Part shown: positions 38,212 through 47,755 of the stretch, piece after piece | Layout of the letters: each line of letters opens with the position of its first letter | Numbering within the stretch: the first letter of the stretch is position 1 | DNA from: Pseudoalteromonas aurantia 208 | GTDB lineage: Bacteria > Pseudomonadota > Gammaproteobacteria > Enterobacterales > Alteromonadaceae | Direction: 5' to 3' | Assembly (NCBI RefSeq): GCF_014858725.1 | Contig: NZ_AQGV01000012.1 | Coordinates: forward strand, 2,046,001 to 2,110,000 | Length of the DNA: 64,000 bases | Notes under the pieces: generated by a model | What the model was told of the DNA's origin: nothing | The model's database searches: none | Seen by the model: the letters and a program-made list of their open reading frames with translations, nothing else | Translations under genes and position numbers: made by a program

Positions 38212-40200
38212 ATGCATACAAATATACAATTCTTAACTTGGGTATTTTTTGACAACACAGATGAGTTACTCAATCTAAGCACCAAAGAAGTCATAAAATT
38301 AGAGCCACAAGTAGCGCAATTACTCAGGCTGTTTATTTACAGTAATGGGGAGTTACTTGCGCGCGAGGCGATATCTGAACATATTTGGCCTAATATCATC
38401 GTTGAAGATAATAGCTTATATCAATTATTAACAAAATTAAGACGGTTACTCAATGATAATCCAAAACAACCTAAGGCGATTAAAACTATCCCTAAAAAAG
38501 GCTATCAATTCATAGCCAGAACAGATGTTTACACTTTACAAGAAACACCTCTAATATCGAAAAAAAATAAGCTCCTCACTCAGTCTCAATGGTGGAAATG
38601 GGCAACAATTCCAGTTGTAATTGTATGCAGTAGCGCAATTGCATTTTATTCTAAAAATACCATAAAAACGCCAAAACCTACTTACGAGCTGTCAGATCTG
38701 AGTTATGATCTTGGTCTTGAGTACAATGTTGACGCACATAAAACTAAAGACTTAATTGCCTATATAAAAAACTTTAATAATCTCGTATTTAGCAATAAAC
38801 AAGGTATGGTGTTAAATACCATCAAGTTCCCCAGCCGCATACATCACCCTAGCTGGCATCATGAACTCGACTTAATTACATTCTGGCAATATTACCAAGA
38901 CCAATGCATTCTCCATGTGTATAAATCCTCAGGGCAAGCTATTCACCGCGCCAAAGGTCAAAAATGTACACGCTCCAGAGCATCTTCTTGGTTATCAAGC
39001 ACCCAACTAACGATTAATGTAGCACATGGCGCGCACTTCAAGCCTTTTCATTATGACTTTAATACTGGTAAGGCGCTGGCCCTTCCAATTACACTTAACG
39101 CAGGGGACACCTTCCAGCACAGTATCAAGGCTTGGCAAGGAAAGACCTATTACCTTATCACCTCCACTGATCATAGCAGTAAATTAATCACACTCGATGG
39201 CACTGTGCATATGCAGTGGGCACACCCCATCTCCTTACTGTCTTTCGATCCAAAGCAACAAAGCATTATTACCAACAACTCAGATAAACATCATACATTG
39301 GTAGCCACAACGCGAGATGGCCATCAACATATTATTGCCAATGCAGTACAAGGTATGTTCACTGACTTATCCATCGACTTAGCAGGTGATATTTATACGG
39401 CAGTAGAAACATGGCAAGTGAATATTCGTGATAAAGATGGACTCCCTATTTTTTCAACCACCAGTATCGATTACCTACCAGTAAGTAATCCACTTGGCGA
39501 AACCGCTTTTATGTCAAAAAGAAGCGGTGTCTGTGAAGTCTATTTGCATGCTGACGATCAAATCAAACAACTTTCTTACAATCAAGGCTATGACTATGTT
39601 AAACATATTGAGTGGCAACCTAAACTAAATCTGCTTCTCACCAATCGCGATAAGAATGTACTGCTTTATGACCGGCAGGGTAAAGTCTCACAGTTCTCAC
39701 CTGAGCAAGTTAGCACAATCACCCAATTAGGTTGGCATACAAATGAGCGGGTTTGGATATATGATACGCATACATTGTCTACTTATACTTTAACAGGTCA
39801 GCGACTCAAAGAAGTCGCTCTGCAAGTTGACGCACTCATTTACGACAACCAAAATGCTCAATGGCTAGTTTTTGACAACTATACCTTATATAAAGTGAAT
39901 AGCTTGGCCAATTTGAGCACGCATGAAAATTGGACGCTAATCCACCGCTTTTCACAACAACAATATAATCAACTTCGTAATTTCAAGCTACGAGATAACA
40001 CCTTATATTGGTTATCAAGCTGGTCTGCAAAAGACTATATTTGGCAACTGCCTTTAGAAGAGACATCGATCTCACTTATCAAATCAGATGAACTGATTTG
40101 GCACTACGATATTGCCAAAGATAATTCATTAAATATCGCTAAAATGGAAGCAATTGAAGGCGATATTAAAAAGCTCACTCGACTAGTAACCCCTCAGTAA
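38212..40200 (+). CDS. ToxR/CadC-like transmembrane winged-helix regulator
   Basis: 662 residues. An OmpR-type winged helix at about residues 15-105 (QVAQLLRLFIYSNGELLARE, NSLYQLLTKLRRLL, IKTIPKKGYQFIA) is followed by a membrane helix (about 128-146, WATIPVVIVCSSAIAFY). A large periplasmic region then has WD40/TolB-like propeller repeats. This is the CadC-type one-component design, with no phosphoacceptor domain. The divergent DUF5916 gene is its likely target. Its stop lies about 70 bp before the octamer array. Confidence 0.88.
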   Translation: MHTNIQFLTWVFFDNTDELLNLSTKEVIKLEPQVAQLLRLFIYSNGELLAREAISEHIWPNIIVEDNSLYQLLTKLRRLLNDNPKQPKAIKTIPKKGYQFIARTDVYTLQETPLISKKNKLLTQSQWWKWATIPVVIVCSSAIAFYSKNTIKTPKPTYELSDLSYDLGLEYNVDAHKTKDLIAYIKNFNNLVFSNKQGMVLNTIKFPSRIHHPSWHHELDLITFWQYYQDQCILHVYKSSGQAIHRAKGQKCTRSRASSWLSSTQLTINVAHGAHFKPFHYDFNTGKALALPITLNAGDTFQHSIKAWQGKTYYLITSTDHSSKLITLDGTVHMQWAHPISLLSFDPKQQSIITNNSDKHHTLVATTRDGHQHIIANAVQGMFTDLSIDLAGDIYTAVETWQVNIRDKDGLPIFSTTSIDYLPVSNPLGETAFMSKRSGVCEVYLHADDQIKQLSYNQGYDYVKHIEWQPKLNLLLTNRDKNVLLYDRQGKVSQFSPEQVSTITQLGWHTNERVWIYDTHTLSTYTLTGQRLKEVALQVDALIYDNQNAQWLVFDNYTLYKVNSLANLSTHENWTLIHRFSQQQYNQLRNFKLRDNTLYWLSSWSAKDYIWQLPLEETSISLIKSDELIWHYDIAKDNSLNIAKMEAIEGDIKKLTRLVTPQ

Positions 40201-40272
40201 ACATAACATAGCCGCATGAAAGTGATACTGCGGTTATTGTCACTCCGGCCCATATTATCCATTTTACAAATA

Positions 40273-40901
40273 GATAAGCAGATAAGCAGATAAGCAGATA
40301 AGCAGATAAGCAGATAAGCAGATAAGCAGATAAGCAGATAAGCAGATAAGCAGATAAGCAGATAAGCAGATAAGCAGATAAGCAGATAAGCAGATAAGCA
40401 GATAAGCAGATAAGCAGATAAGCAGATAAGCAGATAAGCAGATAAGCAGATAAGCAGATAAGCAGATAAGCAGATAAGCAGATAAGCAGATAAGCAGATA
40501 AGCAGATAAGCAGATAAGCAGATAAGCAGATAAGCAGATAAGCAGATAAGCAGATAAGCAGATAAGCAGATAAGCAGATAAGCAGATAAGCAGATAAGCA
40601 GATAAGCAGATAAGCAGATAAGCAGATAAGCAGATAAGCAGATAAGCAGATAAGCAGATAAGCAGATAAGCAGATAAGCAGATAAGCAGATAAGCAGATA
40701 AGCAGATAAGCAGATAAGCAGATAAGCAGATAAGCAGATAAGCAGATAAGCAGATAAGCAGATAAGCAGATAAGCAGATAAGCAGATAAGCAGATAAGCA
40801 GATAAGCAGATAAGCAGATAAGCAGATAAGCAGATAAGCAGATAAGCAGATAAGCAGATAAGCAGATAAGCAGATAAGCAGATAAGCAGATAAGCAGATA
40901 A
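40273..40901. repeat. Tandem array of 78 perfect GATAAGCA octamers
   Basis: Head-to-tail copies of an 8-bp unit from 40273 to 40896, plus a 5-base partial copy. No substitution was found on reading every line. The plus strand meets TAA in all three frames every 24 bases, so it does not code. The minus strand is free of stops in all three frames but no start leads into it. It sits between the regulator gene and the tRNA-Asp cluster. It lacks unique spacers, so it is not CRISPR. Confidence 0.97.
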
Positions 40902-40992
40902 AGAATATTAATAATTGATATGTAATTTCAGGATTTTTTAATTATTAAAGGAATAATTATGAATATATGCTTTGGGAGGAATTTAACATATA

Positions 40993-41069
40993 TGGCGGAG
41001 TGGACGGGACTCGAACCCGCGACCCCCGGCGTGACAGGCCGGTATTCTAACCAACTGAACTACCACTCC
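40993..41069 (-). tRNA. tRNA-Asp (GUC), copy 7 in transcription order
   Basis: 77 nt with encoded CCA. Acceptor GGAGTGG pairs with CCACTCC, anticodon loop contains GTC, and the T-arm is GGTTCGAGTCC. Last gene of the seven-gene array. Confidence 0.97.
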
Positions 41070-41112
41070 GCAGTGGTATATGACGTATTTCGGGCGTCCC
41101 CTAGATATCAAA

Positions 41113-41189
41113 TGGCGGAGTGGACGGGACTCGAACCCGCGACCCCCGGCGTGACAGGCCGGTATTCTAACCAACTGAACTACCACTCC
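41113..41189 (-). tRNA. tRNA-Asp (GUC), copy 6
   Basis: Identical 77-nt tRNA with encoded CCA; 43 bp separate it from the next copy. Confidence 0.97.
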
Positions 41190-41217
41190 GCTGAGATATC
41201 ATTTTTGTTATTTGCAT

Positions 41218-41294
41218 TGGCGGAGTGGACGGGACTCGAACCCGCGACCCCCGGCGTGACAGGCCGGTATTCTAACCAACTGAACTACCACTCC
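41218..41294 (-). tRNA. tRNA-Asp (GUC), copy 5
   Basis: Identical 77-nt tRNA; a 28-bp spacer leads to the next copy. Confidence 0.97.
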
Positions 41295-41324
41295 GCTGAG
41301 CAAATAAAATTTCGATTAAGACGT

Positions 41325-41401
41325 TGGCGGAGTGGACGGGACTCGAACCCGCGACCCCCGGCGTGACAGGCCGGTATTCTAACCAACTGAACTACCACTC
41401 C
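41325..41401 (-). tRNA. tRNA-Asp (GUC), copy 4
   Basis: Identical 77-nt tRNA; a 30-bp spacer leads to the next copy. Confidence 0.97.
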
Positions 41402-41428
41402 TCGACGTTTTAATCTGTGCTTTCCTAT

Positions 41429-41505
41429 TGGCGGAGTGGACGGGACTCGAACCCGCGACCCCCGGCGTGACAGGCCGGTATTCTAACCAACTGAACTACC
41501 ACTCC
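41429..41505 (-). tRNA. tRNA-Asp (GUC), copy 3
   Basis: Identical 77-nt tRNA; a 27-bp spacer leads to the next copy. Confidence 0.97.
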
Positions 41506-41541
41506 ACTAAGGAAAAGCGTGCCTTTCGGCGTTGTAAGGAT

Positions 41542-41618
41542 TGGCGGAGTGGACGGGACTCGAACCCGCGACCCCCGGCGTGACAGGCCGGTATTCTAAC
41601 CAACTGAACTACCACTCC
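41542..41618 (-). tRNA. tRNA-Asp (GUC), copy 2
   Basis: Identical 77-nt tRNA; a 36-bp spacer leads to the next copy. Confidence 0.97.
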
Positions 41619-41645
41619 AGCATCTCTTACAAATTTTTGAATAAT

Positions 41646-41722
41646 TGGCGGAGTGGACGGGACTCGAACCCGCGACCCCCGGCGTGACAGGCCGGTATTC
41701 TAACCAACTGAACTACCACTCC
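41646..41722 (-). tRNA. tRNA-Asp (GUC), copy 1 (promoter-proximal)
   Basis: Identical 77-nt tRNA, first in the transcript; a 27-bp spacer leads to copy 2. The location near dnaQ parallels aspV in E. coli. Confidence 0.97.
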
Positions 41723-41764
41723 GCATTATTCTTGCTGTTAGGTTGCTCCCTGACAGCGGCGTGA

Positions 41765-41793
41765 ATAATACGAATGGACCCCTTTGGAGTCAA
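41765..41793 (-). promoter_or_regulatory. Strong promoter of the tRNA-Asp array
   Basis: On the minus strand TTGACT (41788-41793), a 17-bp spacer, TATTAT (41765-41770), then a GC-rich discriminator (CACGCCGC) typical of stable-RNA promoters under stringent control. Confidence 0.88.
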
Positions 41794-41820
41794 CAGTTTT
41801 TTTGCAATTTTCCTTCTTTT

Positions 41821-43182
41821 TTAGTCATCTGACATCGAAAGGTTCAAAATATCACCTGATTTATCATTTTTTGAGCCATTCCCATCTGACTTTTGATTCT
41901 CTATTTCTGTTTCTTCTATTTCAAGTTCTGACTTTTTCTTAAATGAAGGCAATTTAAAGCGCAACTTAATGGGTTTATTTTGCACAAAAATACGAATAGC
42001 CAACCACCCAAACAATAAAACCATCAGATTGCCAAACAAAATAATCGCAATCATCGTGCTAGAACTCATCGTATCATCAACTATTTCTGCTGCCTTTTCT
42101 TGGTTCGCCATTTTTTGTTCAGCTAACGGTAACTCAGGTACCTTTTCTATTGGTCGCTCTATTTCAAATTTATACATCGGCAATGTTGCCATGAACTCTC
42201 GACCATTTACATTTTCACCAAACGCCGACAGCTCAATGCTATATCTGCCCCAATCATAATTTTGAATCATGACTTTTCTATATAATCGCGCTTCTTCATT
42301 TAAGGTGAACATTTTCTCTTCACCATTCGGGTAAAAGATTTTCCCCTGAAAAATCACCGTCTCAGGTTTAACAATATCTTGGTCAATTCGCAGTAATAGC
42401 TCGTGTTCTGACTCTTTGTCCGTGGCAAGTTCTAAATGATAGTCAAAAGGCGGCTCAGCAATAATAAGCGGCTCTTTAACAACTCTGCGTTTTAGTATCG
42501 GGGTTTCTATGAAAAATTCAGGTTGCCACTCCCCCGCAGGGAAACTCAACTTAAACTCTCCAGTAAAAATACCATCCATCGGCCTTTCATCAAACTCTCG
42601 ACCATCATCTTTAAATGCAGTGACGCTTTGTGTCCCTGCTCCAAAGTTTGCATAGTTGTTATTATTGGTACTGGTAAATTCGACAAATAAACTCACAACA
42701 TCGCGAAAATAACCGGTTTGTATCGGCTTGCCGTCATTGGTGATATGGCCACTGACTTTTAACGTTTCCCCTCTAAACAACAAAGGAGGTAAAGGGTCTA
42801 CATGAAGTTCAACTTCACCCAGCACCATAATTCGACTATTCGGCTGTATACTACCAACCACTTGCCAAGGTCCGGGGGTCGGGTTTGAAATGGTTATGAG
42901 GTCATAGCTTGGTTCATCAAACCAATCAAGGTTTTCATTTTTAAGGGCTTGTGGCGCGTAGAGCTTACTGCCATCGGGTTTGACTAATACAACCGCTGGC
43001 GCTCCTCGGGTTCGAAAAAACAACAACGTAATTTTGTCGACTTTATGATCAATTCGAAAGCGATTGTCTAGTAGCGGAATTTCATTTATTTTTCCATTTC
43101 GCTGTAAAAGCGTGATGGACGGCAAAGCTAACGCACCAAACCCTATGGCTATTAGCAAAGCCCCCACAATTAATCGCCTCAT
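41821..43182 (-). CDS. TIGR03503-type membrane-anchored protein
   Basis: 453 residues. A signal or anchor helix (about 1-20) is followed by a large periplasmic beta-rich region (SITLLQRNGKINEIPLLDNR, YDLITISNPTPGPWQVVG, LPPLLFRGETLKVSG). A second membrane helix (about 375-397, MIAIILFGNLMVLLFGWLAI) leads to a charged cytoplasmic tail. This matches a family of unknown function found in Vibrio, Shewanella and Pseudoalteromonas. It starts 11 bp after dnaQ on the same strand. Confidence 0.8.
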   Translation of the reverse strand: MRRLIVGALLIAIGFGALALPSITLLQRNGKINEIPLLDNRFRIDHKVDKITLLFFRTRGAPAVVLVKPDGSKLYAPQALKNENLDWFDEPSYDLITISNPTPGPWQVVGSIQPNSRIMVLGEVELHVDPLPPLLFRGETLKVSGHITNDGKPIQTGYFRDVVSLFVEFTSTNNNNYANFGAGTQSVTAFKDDGREFDERPMDGIFTGEFKLSFPAGEWQPEFFIETPILKRRVVKEPLIIAEPPFDYHLELATDKESEHELLLRIDQDIVKPETVIFQGKIFYPNGEEKMFTLNEEARLYRKVMIQNYDWGRYSIELSAFGENVNGREFMATLPMYKFEIERPIEKVPELPLAEQKMANQEKAAEIVDDTMSSSTMIAIILFGNLMVLLFGWLAIRIFVQNKPIKLRFKLPSFKKKSELEIEETEIENQKSDGNGSKNDKSGDILNLSMSDD

Positions 43183-43193
43183 AGTTTACCTCA

Positions 43194-43901
43194 TTATTGC
43201 TGCCATATCGTATTGCCATCTTTATTGACCACTTTCAAGCGTTCTTCGTGAGCAACTACTTCATCGGCACTTGCCAAAATAACTTTAAGTGGTTGTCTAT
43301 CAGCGCTTAATCTTATTATATCGCCTTGCTGTTTATTGCCACCGGTTTCATTACCCGATGCCAAGTTGAGTTTTTTCTGCCCCCCGGTCATACCGAGATA
43401 AACATCAGCAAGAATTTCAGAATCCAGTAATGCGCCGTGCAAAGTTCGTTTAGCATTATCAATATCATAGCGACGACATAGCGCATCTAGGTTGTTCTTT
43501 TGACCTGGATGTAAGTCTCTCGCCATGACTAAGGTATCTAATACTTCGCAGTAATCGTGTGTCAGCGGGTAACCTTGGTTTAACATCGCAAATTCATGAT
43601 CCATAAAGCCGACGTCAAAGGGCGCGTTGTGGATCACCAATTCAGCTCCCTTAATAAACTCAAAGAACTCGTGTGCAACATCTTGGAATAGCGGCTTGCC
43701 CTTTAAAAACTCATTCGTAATACCGTGCACATCTATCGCTTCTTCTTCAATACTACGTTGAGGGTTTATATACACATGAAAGTTATTACCAGTTAAGCGG
43801 CGATTTACAAGCTCTACACACCCTATCTCAATAATACGATGGCCCGATTTAGGGTCGATACCCGTTGTTTCTGTATCTAGGACTATTTGTCTTTTTAACA
43901 T
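43194..43901 (-). CDS. dnaQ: DNA polymerase III epsilon subunit (proofreading exonuclease)
   Basis: 235 residues. The three DEDDh exonuclease motifs are VLDTETTGID (Exo I), HNAPFDVGFMDHEFA (Exo II) and HGALLDSEILADVY (Exo III). A shorter C-terminal tail binds the alpha subunit. It is divergent from rnhA, the standard arrangement in enterics and Alteromonadales. Confidence 0.96.
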   Translation of the reverse strand: MLKRQIVLDTETTGIDPKSGHRIIEIGCVELVNRRLTGNNFHVYINPQRSIEEEAIDVHGITNEFLKGKPLFQDVAHEFFEFIKGAELVIHNAPFDVGFMDHEFAMLNQGYPLTHDYCEVLDTLVMARDLHPGQKNNLDALCRRYDIDNAKRTLHGALLDSEILADVYLGMTGGQKKLNLASGNETGGNKQQGDIIRLSADRQPLKVILASADEVVAHEERLKVVNKDGNTIWQQ

Positions 43902-43971
43902 TTCGTCAGTAACCTAACTTTGCTATTGTTAGCATTCAATATCTTTATTCTACATAAAAACAGGTCAATTC

Positions 43972-44442
43972 GTGCAAAAAACCGTAGAGATTTATACCGA
44001 TGGGTCATGTTTAGGTAATCCAGGTCCTGGTGGTTATGGTATTTATATGAGCTATAAAGGCCATGAAAAGACGTTAAATCAAGGGTATCAACTCACCACA
44101 AATAATCGAATGGAAATGCTTGGCGCAACGGTTGCGTTAGAAACATTAAAGCACCCTTGTCGTGTTATACTTTATACCGATAGCCAATATGTCAAACAAG
44201 GCATTGAATCTTGGGTCGCAAACTGGAAAAAGCGCAACTGGAAAACAGCGGCCAAAAAGCCAGTTAAAAATGTCGACTTGTGGCAACGGTTAGATTTAGC
44301 TTGCCAGCGCCACACTATCCAATGGAAATGGGTAAAAGGTCACAGTGGCAACAAGTACAACGAAATAGTTGACGACCTAGCCCGTGAAGCTGCCTCTATG
44401 GATGACTTATTGCCTGATAATGGTTACCAGCCAGACGCTTAA
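43972..44442 (+). CDS. rnhA: Ribonuclease HI
   Basis: 156 residues. It cleaves the RNA strand of RNA-DNA hybrids. Catalytic acids are visible in [26 protein letters not shown] and [12 protein letters not shown], with the final Asp in [12 protein letters not shown]. The start is a GTG. It converges on the yafS methyltransferase gene, with stops overlapping by 4 nt. Confidence 0.96.
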   Translation: MQKTVEIYTDGSCLGNPGPGGYGIYMSYKGHEKTLNQGYQLTTNNRMEMLGATVALETLKHPCRVILYTDSQYVKQGIESWVANWKKRNWKTAAKKPVKNVDLWQRLDLACQRHTIQWKWVKGHSGNKYNEIVDDLAREAASMDDLLPDNGYQPDA

Positions 44443-45200
44443 TTCTCTTCCTGAAATGACTCTCTAGATTGCCTTACTCTCGCACTTTTCACGGCTGGGG
44501 CCCATTTAGGACGAGCATGCCATTTCGGCTTAATCGGGGTTAATGGCGCAACACGCTTTCTTGCCACTAGCAAGTAACAACTCCCCATTGGTTTCAAATA
44601 ATGGCGACAAAAATGTCGCCAAGGCGCAAATCGAGACAATCGACTACCTCTGGCTAAAGAGGCATGAATAAAGCGCTCATCCGCTAATATCTCAAACCCC
44701 AATAAATCCAACCAATCTTTTACGCGTGCTGGCGTAAAAAAGCGTCCTGACCAAGGCAGCTTTTGACCACTAAATGGCAGGCAATGAGCAAGGCCACACA
44801 AACTAAATGGGTTAAACCCAGAAATGACGATATACCCGCCTGGGATCAAAGTGCGGTGTGCCTCACGTAAAATATGGTGTGGGTCTGAATGATACTCCAA
44901 ACAATGGCTTAGAATACATGCATCAACACTGTGTTCAGAAAAGGGTAATTCATCAATTTCAGCCACAACCCCCACATGTTGCTGCGATGTAGGGGCGACA
45001 CAAACTTGATGCTTAATGGCGCTTTTTGACGTATCGAGTTGGCCACTTAAACCTCCAAGCTTAAGCATATGATAACCAAACATTCGCGTTAACCATTTCC
45101 CCATTCGCCGCTCAATGCCATACCGTACATAGTCCCCATGTGGAAAATCTTGCCAATTAAGTGGCTTTGGGCCTTGTTGAAAACTGAGTGCTGGTTTCAT
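44439..45200 (-). CDS. yafS: SAM-dependent methyltransferase, YafS family
   Basis: 253 residues in a class I methyltransferase fold. SAM-site blocks are present, though the first glycine loop is weak. The core is [20 protein letters not shown] and [17 protein letters not shown], followed by a basic C-terminal tail. Substrate unknown. The position between gloB and rnhA is that of E. coli yafS. It is divergent from gloB. Confidence 0.85.
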   Translation of the reverse strand: MKPALSFQQGPKPLNWQDFPHGDYVRYGIERRMGKWLTRMFGYHMLKLGGLSGQLDTSKSAIKHQVCVAPTSQQHVGVVAEIDELPFSEHSVDACILSHCLEYHSDPHHILREAHRTLIPGGYIVISGFNPFSLCGLAHCLPFSGQKLPWSGRFFTPARVKDWLDLLGFEILADERFIHASLARGSRLSRFAPWRHFCRHYLKPMGSCYLLVARKRVAPLTPIKPKWHARPKWAPAVKSARVRQSRESFQEEN

Positions 45201-45256
45201 CGTTAGAGCTTGCTCGCTATACTATTGCTAACGTTCACTTTATAGAGCAATTAACC

Positions 45257-46024
45257 ATGGCGCAAGTAGAGCCAATCAATGCATTTGATGACAATTATAT
45301 CTGGGCTATTCGAGACACCGATAAAAAACAGGTTTGGGTCGTTGACCCAGGTGATGCTGAGCCTGTGCTTTCATATCTCGCCCAACATGACGCAACCCTT
45401 TGCGGTATTTTGATCACACACCACCACTGGGACCATACCAATGGTGTTGCTGAACTCACTCACGTCTTCCCTAACACCAATGTATATGGTCCTCAGAACT
45501 CCAAATTTAAAGGGATCACACACGCCCTGCGAAATGGTGATAGCCTCACTGTTTTTGAACACACTTTCAGTGTACTCACGACACCTGGCCATACATTAGA
45601 TCACATCTGTTACTGTAATGATGTATTGTGCTTTACGGGTGATACGCTGTTTAGCGCCGGATGTGGACGATTATTTGAAGGCAGTGCAGAGCAAATGTGG
45701 CACTCATTTAAACTGTTTTCACAGTTTAATGACAACACCCTAATTTATTGCACACATGAATATAGCGCTGCGAACTTAGCATTTGCTATCGCAGTAGAGC
45801 CTGATAATAACGATATCAAAGCACACATTGAATGGGTCACTACACAGCGTAAAAATAATTTACCCAGTCTACCAACTCGTTTTGGTATTGAACGAAAAAT
45901 CAACCCATTTTTGCGCTCGGATCTACCACATATGTTGCATCACTTACCTCATGATGTAACAGTGAATAATCTTACGCCTTGGCATAACTTTGCAGCTCTG
46001 CGATTATGGAAAGACCAATTTTAG
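45257..46024 (+). CDS. gloB: Hydroxyacylglutathione hydrolase (glyoxalase II)
   Basis: About 255 residues. It hydrolyses S-lactoylglutathione to lactate and glutathione, completing methylglyoxal detoxification. It has the binuclear metal motif THHHWDH, then TPGHTLDHICY and FTGDTLFSAGCGRLFEG, and the C-terminal glutathione-binding domain. The ATG at 45257 gives the family start MAQVEPINAFDDNYIW; an upstream in-frame codon would overlap yafS. Confidence 0.95.
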   Translation: MAQVEPINAFDDNYIWAIRDTDKKQVWVVDPGDAEPVLSYLAQHDATLCGILITHHHWDHTNGVAELTHVFPNTNVYGPQNSKFKGITHALRNGDSLTVFEHTFSVLTTPGHTLDHICYCNDVLCFTGDTLFSAGCGRLFEGSAEQMWHSFKLFSQFNDNTLIYCTHEYSAANLAFAIAVEPDNNDIKAHIEWVTTQRKNNLPSLPTRFGIERKINPFLRSDLPHMLHHLPHDVTVNNLTPWHNFAALRLWKDQF

Positions 46025-46108
46025 TCAGCACAGGCTCAGCACAGCTCTTTAAACTTATCTTATTTACAGGTAGTATTGGCGGGTTTTTGCCCGAATATAT
46101 AAAGAAAT

Positions 46109-47680
46109 ATGACTAAATCACCTATTTTAATTGTACTGGTAGCACTGTTAAGTGGTTGCCAAACATTAACATCAACGATTGAACAACGCGTAGAAGCTCA
46201 AGTATTAGATAACGCAGCAAGTCCGCATGAAATTAGTGAGACATTACTGAGTGCAATCCAAGCTCCAATTGAAGTAGATGAGCCCCCCCCGGTCTTTGAC
46301 GACGTATGGGAACGTATTCGCTACCAGCTTTCGATAGAAGTGCCGCAAAACAGACCTGTGGTTGCTGAGCGTAATTATTATCAACGGCACCAGCGCTATA
46401 TGGATAGAATATCAAAACGCGCAGAACCTTACCTCTACTTCATTGTTGAAGAAGTAGAGAAACGTGAAATGCCCATTGAAATTGCCCTCCTACCAATCGT
46501 AGAAAGCGCATTTGACCCTTTTGGTTATTCTCATCGTAGTGCCTCGGGTATTTGGCAGTTCATGCCACAAACTGGCGAGCGTTTTAACTTAAAGCAGAAT
46601 TGGTGGTATGACGGACGACGTGACATTGTTCAATCAACCCGCGCAGCACTTGATTACTTAACTTATTTACATAAAACCCTTGAGGGTGATTGGCTCAATG
46701 CAATCGCGGCATACAACTCAGGTGAAGGTCGACTGCTAAAGGCCATTCGCAAAAACCGCAAAAAACATTTACCCACCGACTTTTGGTCTTTAGACTTGCC
46801 AAGAGAGACAACCGCATATGTACCAAAGTTACTCGCTTTATCTGATCTTTTGAAGCGTCAAGATGAATTCAAAGTAACCTGGAACCCCATTATCAATGCC
46901 CAAGTTGTTGAGACCATTGATGTTGACTCTCAAATTGATTTGGCACTCGCAGCGCAAATGGCCGATATTACTTTAACTGAATTATATCGACTTAACCCCG
47001 GATTCAATCGCTGGGCAACAGACCCTGATGGGCCTCATATCTTACTACTCCCATCAGATAAAATTGATACATTTAAAACAAAATTAGCCGTTACAGAAGC
47101 TAAAGACCGTTTAAGGTGGCAATATTATACCGTTAACCGAGGTGATACACTGTCTGTAATAGCGAAAAAATTCTCAACCAGTTCCAGTGCTATTCAATCT
47201 TTAAATAAACTAAACAGTCATATTATTCGAATTGGTCAAAAACTACTCGTGCCTTTAAGTGATGGAGAATTGAAAAGTGAGCACTTACCATCACAAGTCA
47301 GGATGGCGGTCAATAAGAATCAAAAAAGTAAAAAAACCCATGTTGTAAAAAGTGGCGATACGCTGTGGGATATCAGTCGAGAATACGATGTAACGATTAA
47401 GCAGCTTGCCAGTTGGAATAAACTTAAAACGCAATCGGTATTACGATTAGGGCAAAAATTAACGGTTTATCAAAATACCAAAAGCAAACCAAATACCACG
47501 CTTGTGAGTACGTCTCGCACTATTACTTATAAAGTCAGACGCGGTGATTCATTAGCCCGTATTGCCAGTAAATTTAATTTAACGGTGAAAGAAATCATCA
47601 AATGGAATAACCTCGCTGGCCAGAAATATTTGCATCCGGGTCAAAAACTGAAATTAAAAGTCGATGTGAAACGTACCTAG
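46109..47680 (+). CDS. mltD: Membrane-bound lytic murein transglycosylase D
   Basis: 523 residues. A lipobox (LLSGC) places it as an outer-membrane lipoprotein. The transglycosylase domain contains catalytic Glu-132 in LPIVESAFDPFGYS, then ASGIWQFMPQTG and NAIAAYNSGEG. Three LysM domains follow (about 340-385, 408-452 and 475-520), each with a YxVxxGDTL-type start. It cleaves glycan strands to 1,6-anhydroMurNAc. The position beside gloB is the same as in E. coli. Confidence 0.95.
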   Translation: MTKSPILIVLVALLSGCQTLTSTIEQRVEAQVLDNAASPHEISETLLSAIQAPIEVDEPPPVFDDVWERIRYQLSIEVPQNRPVVAERNYYQRHQRYMDRISKRAEPYLYFIVEEVEKREMPIEIALLPIVESAFDPFGYSHRSASGIWQFMPQTGERFNLKQNWWYDGRRDIVQSTRAALDYLTYLHKTLEGDWLNAIAAYNSGEGRLLKAIRKNRKKHLPTDFWSLDLPRETTAYVPKLLALSDLLKRQDEFKVTWNPIINAQVVETIDVDSQIDLALAAQMADITLTELYRLNPGFNRWATDPDGPHILLLPSDKIDTFKTKLAVTEAKDRLRWQYYTVNRGDTLSVIAKKFSTSSSAIQSLNKLNSHIIRIGQKLLVPLSDGELKSEHLPSQVRMAVNKNQKSKKTHVVKSGDTLWDISREYDVTIKQLASWNKLKTQSVLRLGQKLTVYQNTKSKPNTTLVSTSRTITYKVRRGDSLARIASKFNLTVKEIIKWNNLAGQKYLHPGQKLKLKVDVKRT

Positions 47681-47700
47681 CACTAGGGGCTGTTGGACAT

Positions 47701-47735
47701 AAAATGGCGCTCATCATGTGCGCCATTTTAATGTT
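47701..47735. terminator. Bidirectional terminator between mltD and yqcA
   Basis: 10-bp perfect stem AAAATGGCGC / GCGCCATTTT with a 9-nt loop and A/T-rich flanks on both sides. Confidence 0.85.
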
Positions 47736-47755
47736 TAATTTTGTATATCATGGCA

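Noticed and set aside
40273..40901. Possible CRISPR array
   Set aside because: Units are 8 bp with no spacers, and no cas genes occur anywhere in the window.
40959..41366. A 135-codon plus-strand frame with an apparent ribosome site, reading through three tRNA genes and into a fourth
   Set aside because: It is the antisense translation of tRNA-Asp genes (repeating AEWTGLEPATPGV), a well-known spurious protein in databases.
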